Shown piece after piece: positions 25,435-36,000 of a stretch of DNA of 39,278 nt (position 1 is its first letter; the number at the start of each line of letters is the position of its first letter). The translations under genes were made by a program, and so were the position numbers. This DNA comes from Bacteroidota bacterium (GTDB taxonomy: Bacteria > Bacteroidota > Bacteroidia > Cytophagales > Cyclobacteriaceae), in assembly GCA_024280115.1 (NCBI GenBank), contig JAJRQT010000172.1, positions 1 to 39,278 on the forward strand, in the 5' to 3' direction. The notes under the pieces are model-generated. The model ran no database searches and was not told the origin of the DNA. It saw only the letters and a program-made list of their open reading frames with translations.

Positions 25435-25980
25435 TTATAACATTTGTAATGTAATAATACCGTCTATCTGACAATTATAAAATCCGGCACTGCTATACAC
25501 CCAATCTTCAGCTTTGTAAACATACTTTTCAACAACTGGATTTTGATGAATATACTCAAGCTTTTGATCCATCATCTTATTATCAGTTAGCTCTACCGGA
25601 TGAAAACCATCTTTCCAGACTTTATAGTTTACACCTCTTTTTAATCTCTTTGCTGCAAATTCAAATTTCTTAAGCAACCATTCCCTCCTACTTTCTATGC
25701 CATTTTTAATTTCCCTGACAAAAGACTTACTCGTGAATTTTTTAAAATCTCTTATAATATCACTTAATGGTATATTTTTGCTACTCGCAATGATATGTAC
25801 ATGACTCGGCATTATACAATATCCGTACAATAAAAGGCCTTTATTTTCAATGCAGTAATTCAGTGAATCAGCAATAATATCTTTATAAATCGGCCTGGTA
25901 AATAAATCAACCCAATCAACAACGGTCATTGTTATAGAATGTAGTCGATTAGATTCCCCGACCTTATAATTTTCTGACAT
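25435..25980 (-). CDS. REP-associated tyrosine transposase (RAYT)
   Basis: The protein is read from the ATG at 25980 (181 residues). A GTG 24 codons upstream lies inside the right hairpin and is not likely. The HUH site is H60-V-H62 in GYCIMPSHVHII, and the candidate catalytic tyrosine is Y143 in LEYIHQNPV. The C-terminal EDWVYSSAG is typical of the family. RAYTs cut and rejoin single-stranded REP sequences and may spread them. Motifs are complete, so the protein may be active. Confidence 0.93.
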   Translation of the reverse strand: MSENYKVGESNRLHSITMTVVDWVDLFTRPIYKDIIADSLNYCIENKGLLLYGYCIMPSHVHIIASSKNIPLSDIIRDFKKFTSKSFVREIKNGIESRREWLLKKFEFAAKRLKRGVNYKVWKDGFHPVELTDNKMMDQKLEYIHQNPVVEKYVYKAEDWVYSSAGFYNCQIDGIITLQML

Positions 25981-26028
25981 ATAACTACAATTTAAATACC
26001 AAGAGCGTATTGCAAATACCAATGTAAA

Positions 26029-26054
26029 TGGTACGCTTTTGGAAAAGCGCACCA
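26029..26054. repeat. Right REP-like hairpin
   Basis: TGGTACGCTTTT (26029-26040) pairs with AAAAGCGCACCA (26043-26054) over twelve bases, with one G-T wobble and a two-base gap. Its reverse complement matches the left hairpin nearly base for base, including the flanking AC/GT bases, which puts the two in inverted orientation around the transposase gene. Confidence 0.85.
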
Positions 26055-26108
26055 GTCAACTCCTCCAAAACTCCATCAAAAAAATATATCCAGATAAATC
26101 GAACACCA

Positions 26109-26588
26109 TTATACTTTATGTTCTTCTCTGATTTCTTCTAAAAGATTGCGGCAGCTACGGTCGAGTAATTCAAACACATATGAAAATCCATCGTCTCCTC
26201 CATAATATGGATCCGGTACATCCTGCCCTTTTCCAATATCATCAAAGTCCCGCATGAGATATAATTTAGCCGCTCCCTCCACTGAGCTACCGGATCGATT
26301 TTTTAAGTCAGAATAATTGTTTCCATCCATGGCAATGATATAATCAAACTCTTCGAAATCCAGGCTTATTGCTTTCCTTCCGTAGCTGTTGAGGTCAATT
26401 CCATTTTCCATCGCAACTTCTATTGACCTTGGATCCGGTGGTTCACCGATATGCCATCCTGAGGTGCCGGCAGAATCTACAAATATCTTATCCTCCAATC
26501 CTTCGTAGCTGACCAAGTGCTTAAAAACGCCTTCGGCTAGAGGAGAACGACAAATATTACCTAAGCAAACAAATAATACTTTTATCAT
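26109..26588 (-). CDS. Low-molecular-weight protein tyrosine phosphatase
   Basis: The start is the ATG at 26588 (159 residues, MIKVLFVCLGNICRSP); a TTG three codons earlier is less likely. The phosphate loop C8-x5-R14-S15 is exact and the general acid is in VPDPYYGG. Family members remove phosphate from tyrosine on proteins, often on capsule-export kinases; no such kinase is present in the window. The fold length and motif set are normal, so it should be active. It is downstream of the AddAB-like operon but separated by a hairpin and a gap of 193 bases. Confidence 0.95.
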   Translation of the reverse strand: MIKVLFVCLGNICRSPLAEGVFKHLVSYEGLEDKIFVDSAGTSGWHIGEPPDPRSIEVAMENGIDLNSYGRKAISLDFEEFDYIIAMDGNNYSDLKNRSGSSVEGAAKLYLMRDFDDIGKGQDVPDPYYGGDDGFSYVFELLDRSCRNLLEEIREEHKV

Positions 26589-26746
26589 TTTTGTCAATAA
26601 TATGAATATTTCAATAATTAAATTGACTTTTTATATATAATGTACTTTTTTGTTAAAAATGTCATATTCGGTGGTTACCAAATATTTTATAATAGTATAA
26701 AAAGTTACATAACACAAATTTATTCATACACCTGTTTAACATTTAG

Positions 26747-26772
26747 GTAAAAGCTCTGAAAAGAGCTTTTAC
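26747..26772 (-). terminator. Strong hairpin after the AddAB-like operon
   Basis: GTAAAAGCTCT (26747-26757) pairs perfectly with AGAGCTTTTAC (26762-26772) over eleven bases with a GAAA loop on the plus strand. It lies ten bases past the stop codon of the AddB-like gene. On the minus strand the 3' arm contains CTTTT, a short U-run. On the plus strand the hairpin is followed by TTTTT, so it may stop transcription from both sides. Confidence 0.7.
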
Positions 26773-26781
26773 TTTTTAATG

Positions 26782-29637
26782 TCAACGGTTACATATTCCT
26801 GCATAAGGACAATATCCACACTTCTTATTATCATCTGTTTGAGAAAATAAAACCCCAGGATCATAAATTTCTTCCAGTAACTTTTTCAACTCTATTTTAA
26901 ACTCATCCAGGAATACCCTGATATCAAGTACATCAACATTTACTTTGCCAATTTTTTGCCGGATCAAAGGCGAAAATTCTTCATTAAATAATTCCCGGAT
27001 ATTAAATAAGCTTGTCTGAATTGGTAATTCCGGATATCCAATGGGTGATTCCATGTATAATAGTCCATAAAAAAAGGTTTGGAATACCGCCTTATTTCTA
27101 GATTTATTCTCCCGATCGAATAGAGAAATAATATCCGGGAAGTCTTTATTATCTTTACCTGTTTTATAATCTACAATTCGAATTACATCATCTTTGCGCT
27201 CGATCCTGTCAATGATTCCCTTCATTCCTACATTAACGGCAGACCCATCGATTTCAATTTCGAAATTCAATACAAACCCTTTTTTATCATCTGCTTCCAC
27301 ACCGAGAATATCAAAAGGTGTCCTTTGCTTGTCGAATTCGATCACCTTTAAAATCATTTTCCTAATGATCTCTTTCGCCAGCATATTTTGTCCTTCGAAA
27401 TTAAATTCTTTCCCATCCGTACCAAATTGCTTAGAAAATGCTAATCCTATTTCAGCATCCACCCTGGTCTTTAAATCTGCTATATCATCATTTGAAACAG
27501 TCCTTTTCCCGTCATTATCAAATGGCAGATATAGTTGCTCCATGGTATGATGCAGTATATTCCCAAATACCATCGGGTCAACTTCCTCTGATACCTCTTC
27601 GAGTTCATAAAGCTCAAGGACGTATTTAAAGTAAAACCTTAACCGGCAATCGAGATAGGTGCTAAGCGCGGTAGGGGTAAATCTTTTCTGAAAATTATTA
27701 TTAGAGGTAAACCTGTATAAATTATCCAGAATGCGCTCATTCTTAAATACAGAGATCATGCGGGGGTCCTCAACTGTCGCCTCTGTTGATATCGTTTTAT
27801 AAATAATGTTAAAGTCCGTTTCATGTTCCAGTTGCCTTACAAACCTGCTCACCTCGCCGGACTTGCCGGTTTCTTCAGTGGAATTGTATATGAAATGAAT
27901 ATTTTTTGCACGTTGAATCAGCCTGTAAAAAATATAAGCATACATCGTATCCTGCTGATCCACAACAGGTAATTCAAATACTTTTCTGATGCTGTATGGA
28001 ATAAAGGAGGTGTTTTTTGCAGTCGGTGGGATAAGGCTTTCATTCATCGAAAGCACAATAATATTATCAAAATCCAGGTTTCTGGTTTCGAGGATTCCCA
28101 TTACTTGCAACCCAAGCAGAGGCTCTCCTTCGAAGGGAAGCCGCTCAGCTTGTGCCAGCTGCCTGAAAAGTTTCTGGTACGCCGGAACGGAAATTTCAAT
28201 TTGTTTTTCTTTTATAAACTCATTGAGTTTATTGAGCAGTAAATAAAAATGATAGAAAAACTCCCCATCAACCTCGTCTTTATTCCGGGATGCTAAATAC
28301 TGCAAAATATCCAGGAGGTATTCTGACAGGGTAACTCCTGATTTTTTAAATATTATTTTCAATAAATCATGGTTGATATCAAATTTTGACTGATGAATCC
28401 AGATAATATTTTGCCTTATAATATCATCGATAATTTTGGTTACTTCATCGTCATTATAACCAATTAAGGGGTGTCTTAAAATGCTTAAAACCGGTCGGAA
28501 ATGATAAAAATCTTTATTCCCGGATTTCATTTGAAGCGCGATCAGTTCCTCTAAAAGTCGATAAACAGTTGATGATGTCAGGGGATAACCCATGGTAATA
28601 TTGAGCTGTTCTTCCGTCGTAGGCATTGCATGAAGCAAGGGAAAAAGCAGTTCATTGTTCGGCAGAATCACCGCTGTATTTTCATCCAGTTTATTTTGCT
28701 CATTGGACGAATTCCAATGGTTTAACAATTCTGAAGCCTGCTGCGCCTGCCCCGAGTCAGAAGCAATGCTGATCACTTCAATATTTTTGTTTATATTTTT
28801 AAAGGCATTTCCATACGATTCTTTGAAGCTTTTTCGTAAAACAGGATTCCCGAATTTCATTTCCCTTAAAAATTTTCCCGCCTCCTGCTTATTGTCATCA
28901 AGATAATAGTCATCAGCATCCCAGTAAATTTCTCCCTTTCCTTCCTTTAGGAACCAAGAAATTATTTGCTCTTCACTTTTTGACAAAGCATTGAATCCTG
29001 CAAAAATTACCGTCCCGGTATCACCATGAATGTTGCCTCCTTCAAGCGATTCAGCTACCTCGCGATAGATCATGCCATCATAAGCCATCCCCTTATCAGA
29101 GAGTACCGTTTTGAATTGAGTGTATGTTTGAAATAAATTATCCCAGATGGCAAGGAATCCTTTTTGGTGTGAAGAAAGCTTTTCATCGAAACTTTGCCAA
29201 AACTCACTGATCAGCTTTTTCTGTTCTTCCTGCAGGTAATCGAGATTATTTTCAAGGGTTTTAATATGTATGAGATTTTTAAACAGCAGTTCGGGATCAG
29301 TTAAAAATTTATCCAATTCATCAAAATCCCGGAGCATGATATTCCCCCAATAAAAAAACTGGTCGAAAGCCTCTTTGGATTTATTGAGCTTTTTAAAAAC
29401 CGTGTAAAGCTCAAATATCAGCTCAAGTTTATCAGCGGATTTGAGGTCAGACATATTCTTAATAAAATCCTCAATACTGAGAATTTTGGGGGACCAGATT
29501 GGTTTGTAGATCTTTGCACCAAGATACTTTTGAAAGAATAGTCCGGCTCTTCGGTTTGGAAAAACGATGGTTACTTTATCGGTTGACTCTGCATACCGAT
29601 TCAATACCACTTCCACTATTTCTTCTAAAAATCTCAT
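26782..29637 (-). CDS. AddB-like PD-(D/E)XK nuclease subunit with iron-sulfur cluster
   Basis: The 951-residue protein has an N-terminal inactivated helicase-like part starting VFPNRRAGLFFQKYL, with no Walker A motif. The C-terminal nuclease holds GIIDRIERKDDVIRIVDYKTGK (Asp and D-x-K of PD-(D/E)XK). Four cysteines are placed as in AddB iron-sulfur staples: C664 (YLDCRLRFY) and C940, C943, C949 (CGYCPYAGIC). With the upstream AddA-like protein it should form a helicase-nuclease that resects double-strand breaks for recombination. It starts 17 bases after that gene. It resembles AddB/RexB rather than RecC. Bacillus AddB has a Walker A motif; this one does not. Confidence 0.88.
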   Translation of the reverse strand: MRFLEEIVEVVLNRYAESTDKVTIVFPNRRAGLFFQKYLGAKIYKPIWSPKILSIEDFIKNMSDLKSADKLELIFELYTVFKKLNKSKEAFDQFFYWGNIMLRDFDELDKFLTDPELLFKNLIHIKTLENNLDYLQEEQKKLISEFWQSFDEKLSSHQKGFLAIWDNLFQTYTQFKTVLSDKGMAYDGMIYREVAESLEGGNIHGDTGTVIFAGFNALSKSEEQIISWFLKEGKGEIYWDADDYYLDDNKQEAGKFLREMKFGNPVLRKSFKESYGNAFKNINKNIEVISIASDSGQAQQASELLNHWNSSNEQNKLDENTAVILPNNELLFPLLHAMPTTEEQLNITMGYPLTSSTVYRLLEELIALQMKSGNKDFYHFRPVLSILRHPLIGYNDDEVTKIIDDIIRQNIIWIHQSKFDINHDLLKIIFKKSGVTLSEYLLDILQYLASRNKDEVDGEFFYHFYLLLNKLNEFIKEKQIEISVPAYQKLFRQLAQAERLPFEGEPLLGLQVMGILETRNLDFDNIIVLSMNESLIPPTAKNTSFIPYSIRKVFELPVVDQQDTMYAYIFYRLIQRAKNIHFIYNSTEETGKSGEVSRFVRQLEHETDFNIIYKTISTEATVEDPRMISVFKNERILDNLYRFTSNNNFQKRFTPTALSTYLDCRLRFYFKYVLELYELEEVSEEVDPMVFGNILHHTMEQLYLPFDNDGKRTVSNDDIADLKTRVDAEIGLAFSKQFGTDGKEFNFEGQNMLAKEIIRKMILKVIEFDKQRTPFDILGVEADDKKGFVLNFEIEIDGSAVNVGMKGIIDRIERKDDVIRIVDYKTGKDNKDFPDIISLFDRENKSRNKAVFQTFFYGLLYMESPIGYPELPIQTSLFNIRELFNEEFSPLIRQKIGKVNVDVLDIRVFLDEFKIELKKLLEEIYDPGVLFSQTDDNKKCGYCPYAGICNR

Positions 29638-29654
29638 TTTAATAAATCATTGAT

Positions 29655-32600
29655 TTACAACTGAACCACTTTATTCAAACCAATATAAAGCAGATAACAA
29701 CTAACATTTGAATAACCCATTTCCCTCAGCAGGTCCCGATACTCCAATACCTGTCTTCTATCCATAGATTTTTCAAACCCTGTTTTAAAATCTATAACAA
29801 TAGCCTCAGTTCCATGAATCAAAACCCTGTCGGGGCGCTTTGGCTGATTGTCCGTGGAGATTATGGGAATTTCAGCTTTTATCTCCCAATCGGTGTTGAA
29901 CCACTCCCGTACCTGGGGAATGGAAAATATGTTGTACAGTTGATCGATCAGGGTTTGCTGATCCTCCTTCGATATTTTGCCCTCTGAATAATATTTTTTT
30001 ATAAGTAATTGTGCCTCCTGCTCATTTTTAATACTCGCTAAAATCTCATGAACCAATAAGCCGTAATTGATTTTATTTCTTTTTTCCCCCGGATCCTTTT
30101 CAAAAAACGATTTCCCTTTTCTTCTTATAGCAATATTTTCTCTCCAATCAGATGATTTATAAGCGATTTTAGCAGAATAGTTGTCGGACGGTTCATGCTC
30201 CGATTCTAAATTATTCAATTGCCCTATGCTGTATATTATTTTCGCCTTTTCTTCCCTGATTTCAACTGATGGCTGACCCTGATCCGCAGTGAGTTTCTCA
30301 ATAACTTTTATAACTAAATCCCCGGCAAGACTTAAGTTTTTTGAGGGTGGTGGACAATTGATCATAAGGAAATCTTCGGCTCTTGTTAAAGCCACATAAA
30401 GTAAATTGAGATTGTCAATATGCGCTTTTATTTTTTCCTCAAAATAGTCCGCAGCAAAGTAAGTCTTGTCTAAATTACTACTGTACTTCAATGGCAGCCA
30501 ACCAATCTGATCAAATGGTTTAATATTAGTAGTACACCACAGAAAATTGTCCTTTTTCGCATCATGATCAAGTTTCCAATCGCAGAATGGTACCAAAACA
30601 GCTTTGAATTCGAGCCCCTTTGATTTATGAATGGTCATTACCTTGATGGCATTGATGCTCCCCGGCAATTGAATGGATTTTCTTTTGCCTTTTTCCTCCC
30701 ACCAGATCAAAAAATCATTGACGTCTTTGCCCTCGGCGGAAAAGTAGTCTAATACAACATCCTGAAATGCTTGCAGATAGCCTTTTTGCTCACTGTTTCC
30801 AATTTTTAGCAATTGAACAATCCGCTCCACCATTTCATACACTTGTAACCTGATCAGCGATTCGGATTCATTAAAAAATTCCACAGGAAGCACCGATCCA
30901 TCAAGCATGAATTTTAAATCATTCTTTTCATGTTCTTTCGGTTTTTCGCTGGTTAGATGGTGATAGTTAAAACAAACTTCTGCCAGGGCAATTTTGTCTT
31001 CCGGATTATGGAAATATTTAATGCAATTGATGAGCAGCCTGACAATTGGGGCATTTCCTAGATACAGGGATTCATTTGAAATGTCATCATAACAATATCC
31101 CTGATGCGACTCAGCAGAATTTTTGTACTGAATTAGGCTTTCAATCACCTTCCGGGCTTCATCGGTTTTTCTTACCAGCACCGCAATCTCTCCTGCTTTG
31201 TAACCGGCATTCTGAAGCCTTTCTATTGTTCCTGGCAGGCCGGTTAACACATCTTCTTTCCATGCCTGCCTGCCGTGGGAGGGAATCTCGCTATCTTTAA
31301 GATAGCTATTGATCTCAATCCTCCCTCTTGAAGGTTCCTGGTTTTTAATTGCAATTTCCTGAACCACATCAAGGTACAGTTGCTCAACATCTTCCGTTTT
31401 AGAAATTAAAACAATCTTTTCTGCCTCAGGAATCTTCAGTTCTTCAATTTGATTTTGAAATTCCATGGTGATAAGTGAAGGGAGATAGCTAAATACATTG
31501 TTATTAAATTCGATGATTTTCCTAGCACTTCGCCAATTGATATTCAACTGCTTCTCAATGGGATTCCAGGTTTTTAAATCTTCGCTTACCTGGTGAAGTA
31601 TTATATTCCAATCGCCGCCACGCCAACGGTAAATTGATTGTTTTCCATCACCAACCAACAAACTTTTATATTCCTGGGCCAAGCCATTTTCCACAAGTGG
31701 TTTAAAGTTTTGCCACTGAAAACCCGAGGTATCCTGGAATTCATCGATCAGGTAATGTTGATACCAGGCGCCGGTTTTTTCATAAATAAAAGGGGCATCG
31801 TTCTCTGCTATAATTCTCTTTAGAAACACCGGTATATCGGAGATTAGCATCACATCATTTTCCCGGCGGTAGATTTTTAATTTTTTAGTAATTTGAGATA
31901 AAATCCCAAATACATAGAAATTTCTAAGTACTTCTTCTGCTGTCGTATATTCCTGAACATGCTCATTGTAATGGTCAACCATAGCCTTGGTAATGTCCTG
32001 AAGTCCGGCCTCAACAACTTGCTGAATTTCAGCTTTTTTTGGCGATGATTTTGAAAACCATTTTCCGGGATCAGCTAATGCTGCTTTTACTCTCGCTTTT
32101 GGATCATATTCTTTTTTACTCAGTATCCTGCCAAAATACCCGGCTGGACCACCTGACTTGTAGATGAAATCATCTACTTCAAGTCCATGAGATTCTATCA
32201 ATTTTATAGCCTCCAAAGCTAAAGGTTTCATATTGTTCTCGAACCGTATTTTTATTTGTCTTACCTGTGCAAGAAAATTTTTAAAGCCATCTATGTCCAC
32301 ATTATTTAAAGTATCTTCAACGGGCCTGAATGATTCCTTAAAAACTTCGTTGGCCAAAGATTCAATTTGGGGACGGATATTCCAGGATTTGTTATCATCC
32401 AATTTTGAAAATGAAAAGTCAACGAGCCAATTTGTCAAAACCTTATCATCTCCCAGCTCATCAATGATTTGGTCTATAATCTCTTGCTTTACCATATCCT
32501 GATCCAGTTCGACTTTGAAATTCCCTAACAATCCCAATTCTTTGGCAAAGGATTTTACAATTTTCTGAAAAAAAGCATCGATCGTACTGATGGAAAATTG

Positions 32601-32975
32601 TGAATACTGATGCAGTATTTTACTAATAACTAAACTGGAATTTGATGAGATAGCCTCCTCAGATAAGTTTGTGGACTGCTTCACCTGATTTAGCAGATCT
32701 GTATCTTCCTTTTCTGTCGAGCTGGTTCGGGGGTTTGCCAGTTTCAATAAAAATGAAAGAATCCGTTCTTTCATTTCTTTTGTTGCTTTGTTGGTAAATG
32801 TTACTGCTAGAATTTTGTTGAACAGGTTGGGGTTTTTTATAGCCAATGATATAAATTCAATAGCAAGCTGATATGTCTTGCCCGATCCGGCGGAGGAACG
32901 GTAGATGGAAAAGGTGGCTGTCTTTTTAGAATTCAATAATTTATTCCTGTTTTGAAATGTCACTACTTTTTTCAA
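29655..32975 (-). CDS. AddA-like UvrD/REP helicase-nuclease subunit
   Basis: The 1106-residue protein has all the superfamily 1 helicase motifs. Walker A is SSAGSGKT at 27-34. LAVTFTNKATKEMKERI is motif Ia, YLIDEFQDTSGFQW motif II, LLVGDGKQSIYRWRGGD motif III, VMTIHKSKGLEFKAV motif V and LLYVALTRAEDF motif VI. A C-terminal PD-(D/E)XK nuclease follows (PDRVLIHGTEAIVIDFKTG). It should be the motor and one of two nucleases of an AddAB-type complex with the downstream gene. No ATG is available: TTG at 32975 is the first in-frame start, and a TTG at 32936 would give a shorter, more typical N-terminus. The true start is open. Confidence 0.9.
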   Translation of the reverse strand: MKKVVTFQNRNKLLNSKKTATFSIYRSSAGSGKTYQLAIEFISLAIKNPNLFNKILAVTFTNKATKEMKERILSFLLKLANPRTSSTEKEDTDLLNQVKQSTNLSEEAISSNSSLVISKILHQYSQFSISTIDAFFQKIVKSFAKELGLLGNFKVELDQDMVKQEIIDQIIDELGDDKVLTNWLVDFSFSKLDDNKSWNIRPQIESLANEVFKESFRPVEDTLNNVDIDGFKNFLAQVRQIKIRFENNMKPLALEAIKLIESHGLEVDDFIYKSGGPAGYFGRILSKKEYDPKARVKAALADPGKWFSKSSPKKAEIQQVVEAGLQDITKAMVDHYNEHVQEYTTAEEVLRNFYVFGILSQITKKLKIYRRENDVMLISDIPVFLKRIIAENDAPFIYEKTGAWYQHYLIDEFQDTSGFQWQNFKPLVENGLAQEYKSLLVGDGKQSIYRWRGGDWNIILHQVSEDLKTWNPIEKQLNINWRSARKIIEFNNNVFSYLPSLITMEFQNQIEELKIPEAEKIVLISKTEDVEQLYLDVVQEIAIKNQEPSRGRIEINSYLKDSEIPSHGRQAWKEDVLTGLPGTIERLQNAGYKAGEIAVLVRKTDEARKVIESLIQYKNSAESHQGYCYDDISNESLYLGNAPIVRLLINCIKYFHNPEDKIALAEVCFNYHHLTSEKPKEHEKNDLKFMLDGSVLPVEFFNESESLIRLQVYEMVERIVQLLKIGNSEQKGYLQAFQDVVLDYFSAEGKDVNDFLIWWEEKGKRKSIQLPGSINAIKVMTIHKSKGLEFKAVLVPFCDWKLDHDAKKDNFLWCTTNIKPFDQIGWLPLKYSSNLDKTYFAADYFEEKIKAHIDNLNLLYVALTRAEDFLMINCPPPSKNLSLAGDLVIKVIEKLTADQGQPSVEIREEKAKIIYSIGQLNNLESEHEPSDNYSAKIAYKSSDWRENIAIRRKGKSFFEKDPGEKRNKINYGLLVHEILASIKNEQEAQLLIKKYYSEGKISKEDQQTLIDQLYNIFSIPQVREWFNTDWEIKAEIPIISTDNQPKRPDRVLIHGTEAIVIDFKTGFEKSMDRRQVLEYRDLLREMGYSNVSCYLLYIGLNKVVQL

Positions 32976-33067
32976 ATAAAAATAAGCAAATAATTTATCC
33001 TATGAGTCAAAAAATATATCTTCATTTTTGGGATTGAATCTTCTTCCTTTTGAAATTTAGTTACTGA

Positions 33068-36000
33068 ATGACAAATAATATATATAATTATTTCATACTC
33101 GCATTTTTTGTACTGGTAGCTGGTTGTTCCAAAGCTCCATCTGATAAAAAATTTAAAATCATTTCTTCAGAGCAATCAGGTATTGATTTTTCAAATTCAA
33201 TAGAAGTCAATGACACATTCAACGTGATTGATTTTTATTATATATATAATGGAGGAGGAGTTGGAATCGGAGACTTTAATAACGATGGACTTCAGGACGT
33301 TTATTTTTCCGGAAATCAGGTCTTCAATAAGTTATATTTAAATGAGGGTGAATTTCAATTTAATGACATCACCAAAGCAGCAGGGGTTGAAGCATCAGAT
33401 ATCTGGTCACAAGGGATTGCTGTTGTAGATATAAATTATGATGGATGGCTCGATATATATGTGTGTGCGTCCATTTACAATACCAATGAAAAAAGATCAA
33501 ATAAACTGTATATAAATAATGGATTAAATGAGGAAGGGATCCCCACGTTCTGTGAAGAAGCTAATAAATGGGGTATCGATGAAAGCGGGCATTCATCAAA
33601 TGCTGCTTTCTTCGATTATGATCTGGATGGTGATTTAGACCTCTTTGTCCTCAACAATTTCATGGACAGGAAATTCCCAAGTCAATTCAGACCTTCTATC
33701 GTGGATGGTAGCTCAGTAAATTCTGAGAAATTATACAGGAATATGGGTGATGAAACATTTGTGGATGTTTCTCAAAAGGCAGGTATTTTAAAAGAGGGAT
33801 ATAGTCATGGGATTTCCATTCGCGATTTAAATCTAGATGGATGGCCTGACATCTATATTACCAATGATTTTTTACCTAATGACATTCTTTATATTAATAA
33901 TCAAGATGGTACATTTTCAAATAAGGTTTCTGACTATTTAAAGCATCAATGCTTTTCTGCCATGGGAAATGATATAGCAGATATCAACAATGACGGCCTT
34001 CAGGAGATCATGTCTTTGGATATGTTGCCTGAAATCAACTACCGAAAGAAAACAATGCTTTTAAGAAGCAATCCAATGAATAAAATCAATGCTCAAAAAT
34101 ATAATTATGATTTTCAGTTTGTCAGAAATATGATTCACCTGAATATGGGTCCTGATCCGAACGATAATATACTGTATGGTGAAATTGGATTTTTATCCGG
34201 CATCTATGAAACTGACTGGAGCTGGTCTCCATTGTTTGCTGATTTTGATAACGATGGATTTAAGGATTTGGTAGTAGCTAATGGCTTCCCCGGTGACGTT
34301 ACCGATATGGATTTTGCGCATTATATGAACCGATTTCAAAACCTCGTAAGACACAGGTCTGAACTTTTTGACACAATTCCTAAAGTAAAAATTGATAATT
34401 ACATATTTAAAAATAATGGTGATCTTACCTTTTCAAAAAAGACGAAAGAGTGGGGATTTGAATTAAAGACATTTTCCAATGGGGCTGCATACGTTGATTT
34501 TGACAATGACGGAGACCTAGACTATATCACTAATAATCTAAATGGGAAATCTACTATTTATAAGAATACAACAGTTGGAAATTCAGAATCAAATGGAAAA
34601 GGTAATTTTTTAAGAGTGAGGTTAATTGGATCAAAAATGAACTCTCAAGGCATTGGTGCTAAGATTATATTGTACGCCGGATCTCAACTGCAATTTCACG
34701 AGAATAATAATTATCGGGGTTTTATGTCAACAATGGATCCTGTTATACACTTTGGTGTGGGAGAAATTGATCTTATAGATTCGTTGATTGTATTTTGGCC
34801 CGGTAATGTTATTACCCGCAAGTACAATATCTTATCAAATCAGGAAATAGAATTAAGCTATCGTGGTGGTGAAATTAATAGCACTCTTAATCTTAAAGAT
34901 TATCTCTTGAAATCCGGTGAAAAACAAATATTTAAGCGTATTGAGAAAACACCTATTATTGTTTATAAACATCAGGAAAAAGAGCTTTTCGAATTTAATT
35001 ATCAGCGAACTCTCCCTCATAAATTATCTCAATATACACCTGGAATTGCTGTGGCAGATATAAATCAGGATGGTCTGGAAGATATGTACATCGGTGGGAA
35101 TGGGATATTTCCTGGATCATTTTTAATACAGGATAAGATGGGAAATTTCAAGAAAGAATACAGAATTATTCCTAACGATGAATTACTGGCAAAAGATATG
35201 GGGATATTGTTCTTTGATGCAGACGGAGATTCAGATGTCGATTTGTATATTGTTAGCGGAGGTATAGAAAAGCCAGTTAGCGATATTTTCTATACTGATC
35301 GGTTATATATCAATGACGGAAGGGGGTTGTTTTCATATAAAAAGGCAGCACTACCGGATTTGAAAAAATCTGGTTCTTGTGTTAAAGCTGCTGATTTTGA
35401 TAAAGACGGAGATTTGGACCTTTTTGTAGGCACGAGAGCAAAACCAGGTGAATATCCTTTTTCTGAATCGAGTCATATTCTACTTAACGATCATGGAACT
35501 TTCTATGATTCGACAAATGAAATATGCCCGGGACTTAATACACCTGAAATGGTGACTGATGCTATTTGGACTGACTTTGATAATGACCAATGGATTGATT
35601 TAATTGTTGTTGGGGAGTGGATGGATATTAAATTCTACAAGAATACCAATGGACAATTAATTGATGTATCAAATACCGCACTTTCGGTTTCATCTTCAGG
35701 ATGGTGGAATTGTATAGTGGGATGCGATATTGACGATGATGGAGATACTGATTATGTACTTGGTAACCTTGGTACTAATTCCATATTTCAGGGAACTAAA
35801 GAATACCCACTTACCATTTATGCCAAAGATTTTGATTTAAATGGAATTGTTGATCCAATTATTGTCAAATATGGTAGTGATGAGAATTTTGAAATGCAAC
35901 CATTCCCGATTTACACTCGTGATGACCTATTCATGCAAGTAGGAATTCTGAGGCAAAGAGTGCCCACGTACAGGGATTTTGGAAAAGCAACAATCAAGAA

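Larger units (their letters stand above)
25391..26054. mobile_element. RAYT gene with flanking inverted REP-like hairpins
   Basis: A single Y1-type transposase gene sits between two related imperfect palindromes in opposite orientation. The left hairpin is at 25406-25430 and the right one at 26029-26054. A partial extra copy of TGGTGCGCTT lies at 25391-25400. This is the arrangement known for REP-associated tyrosine transposases. Confidence 0.8.

Noticed and set aside
25981..26052. GTG start upstream of the RAYT gene
   Set aside because: It would begin inside the right REP-like hairpin and add 24 residues absent from the family; the ATG at 25980 fits.
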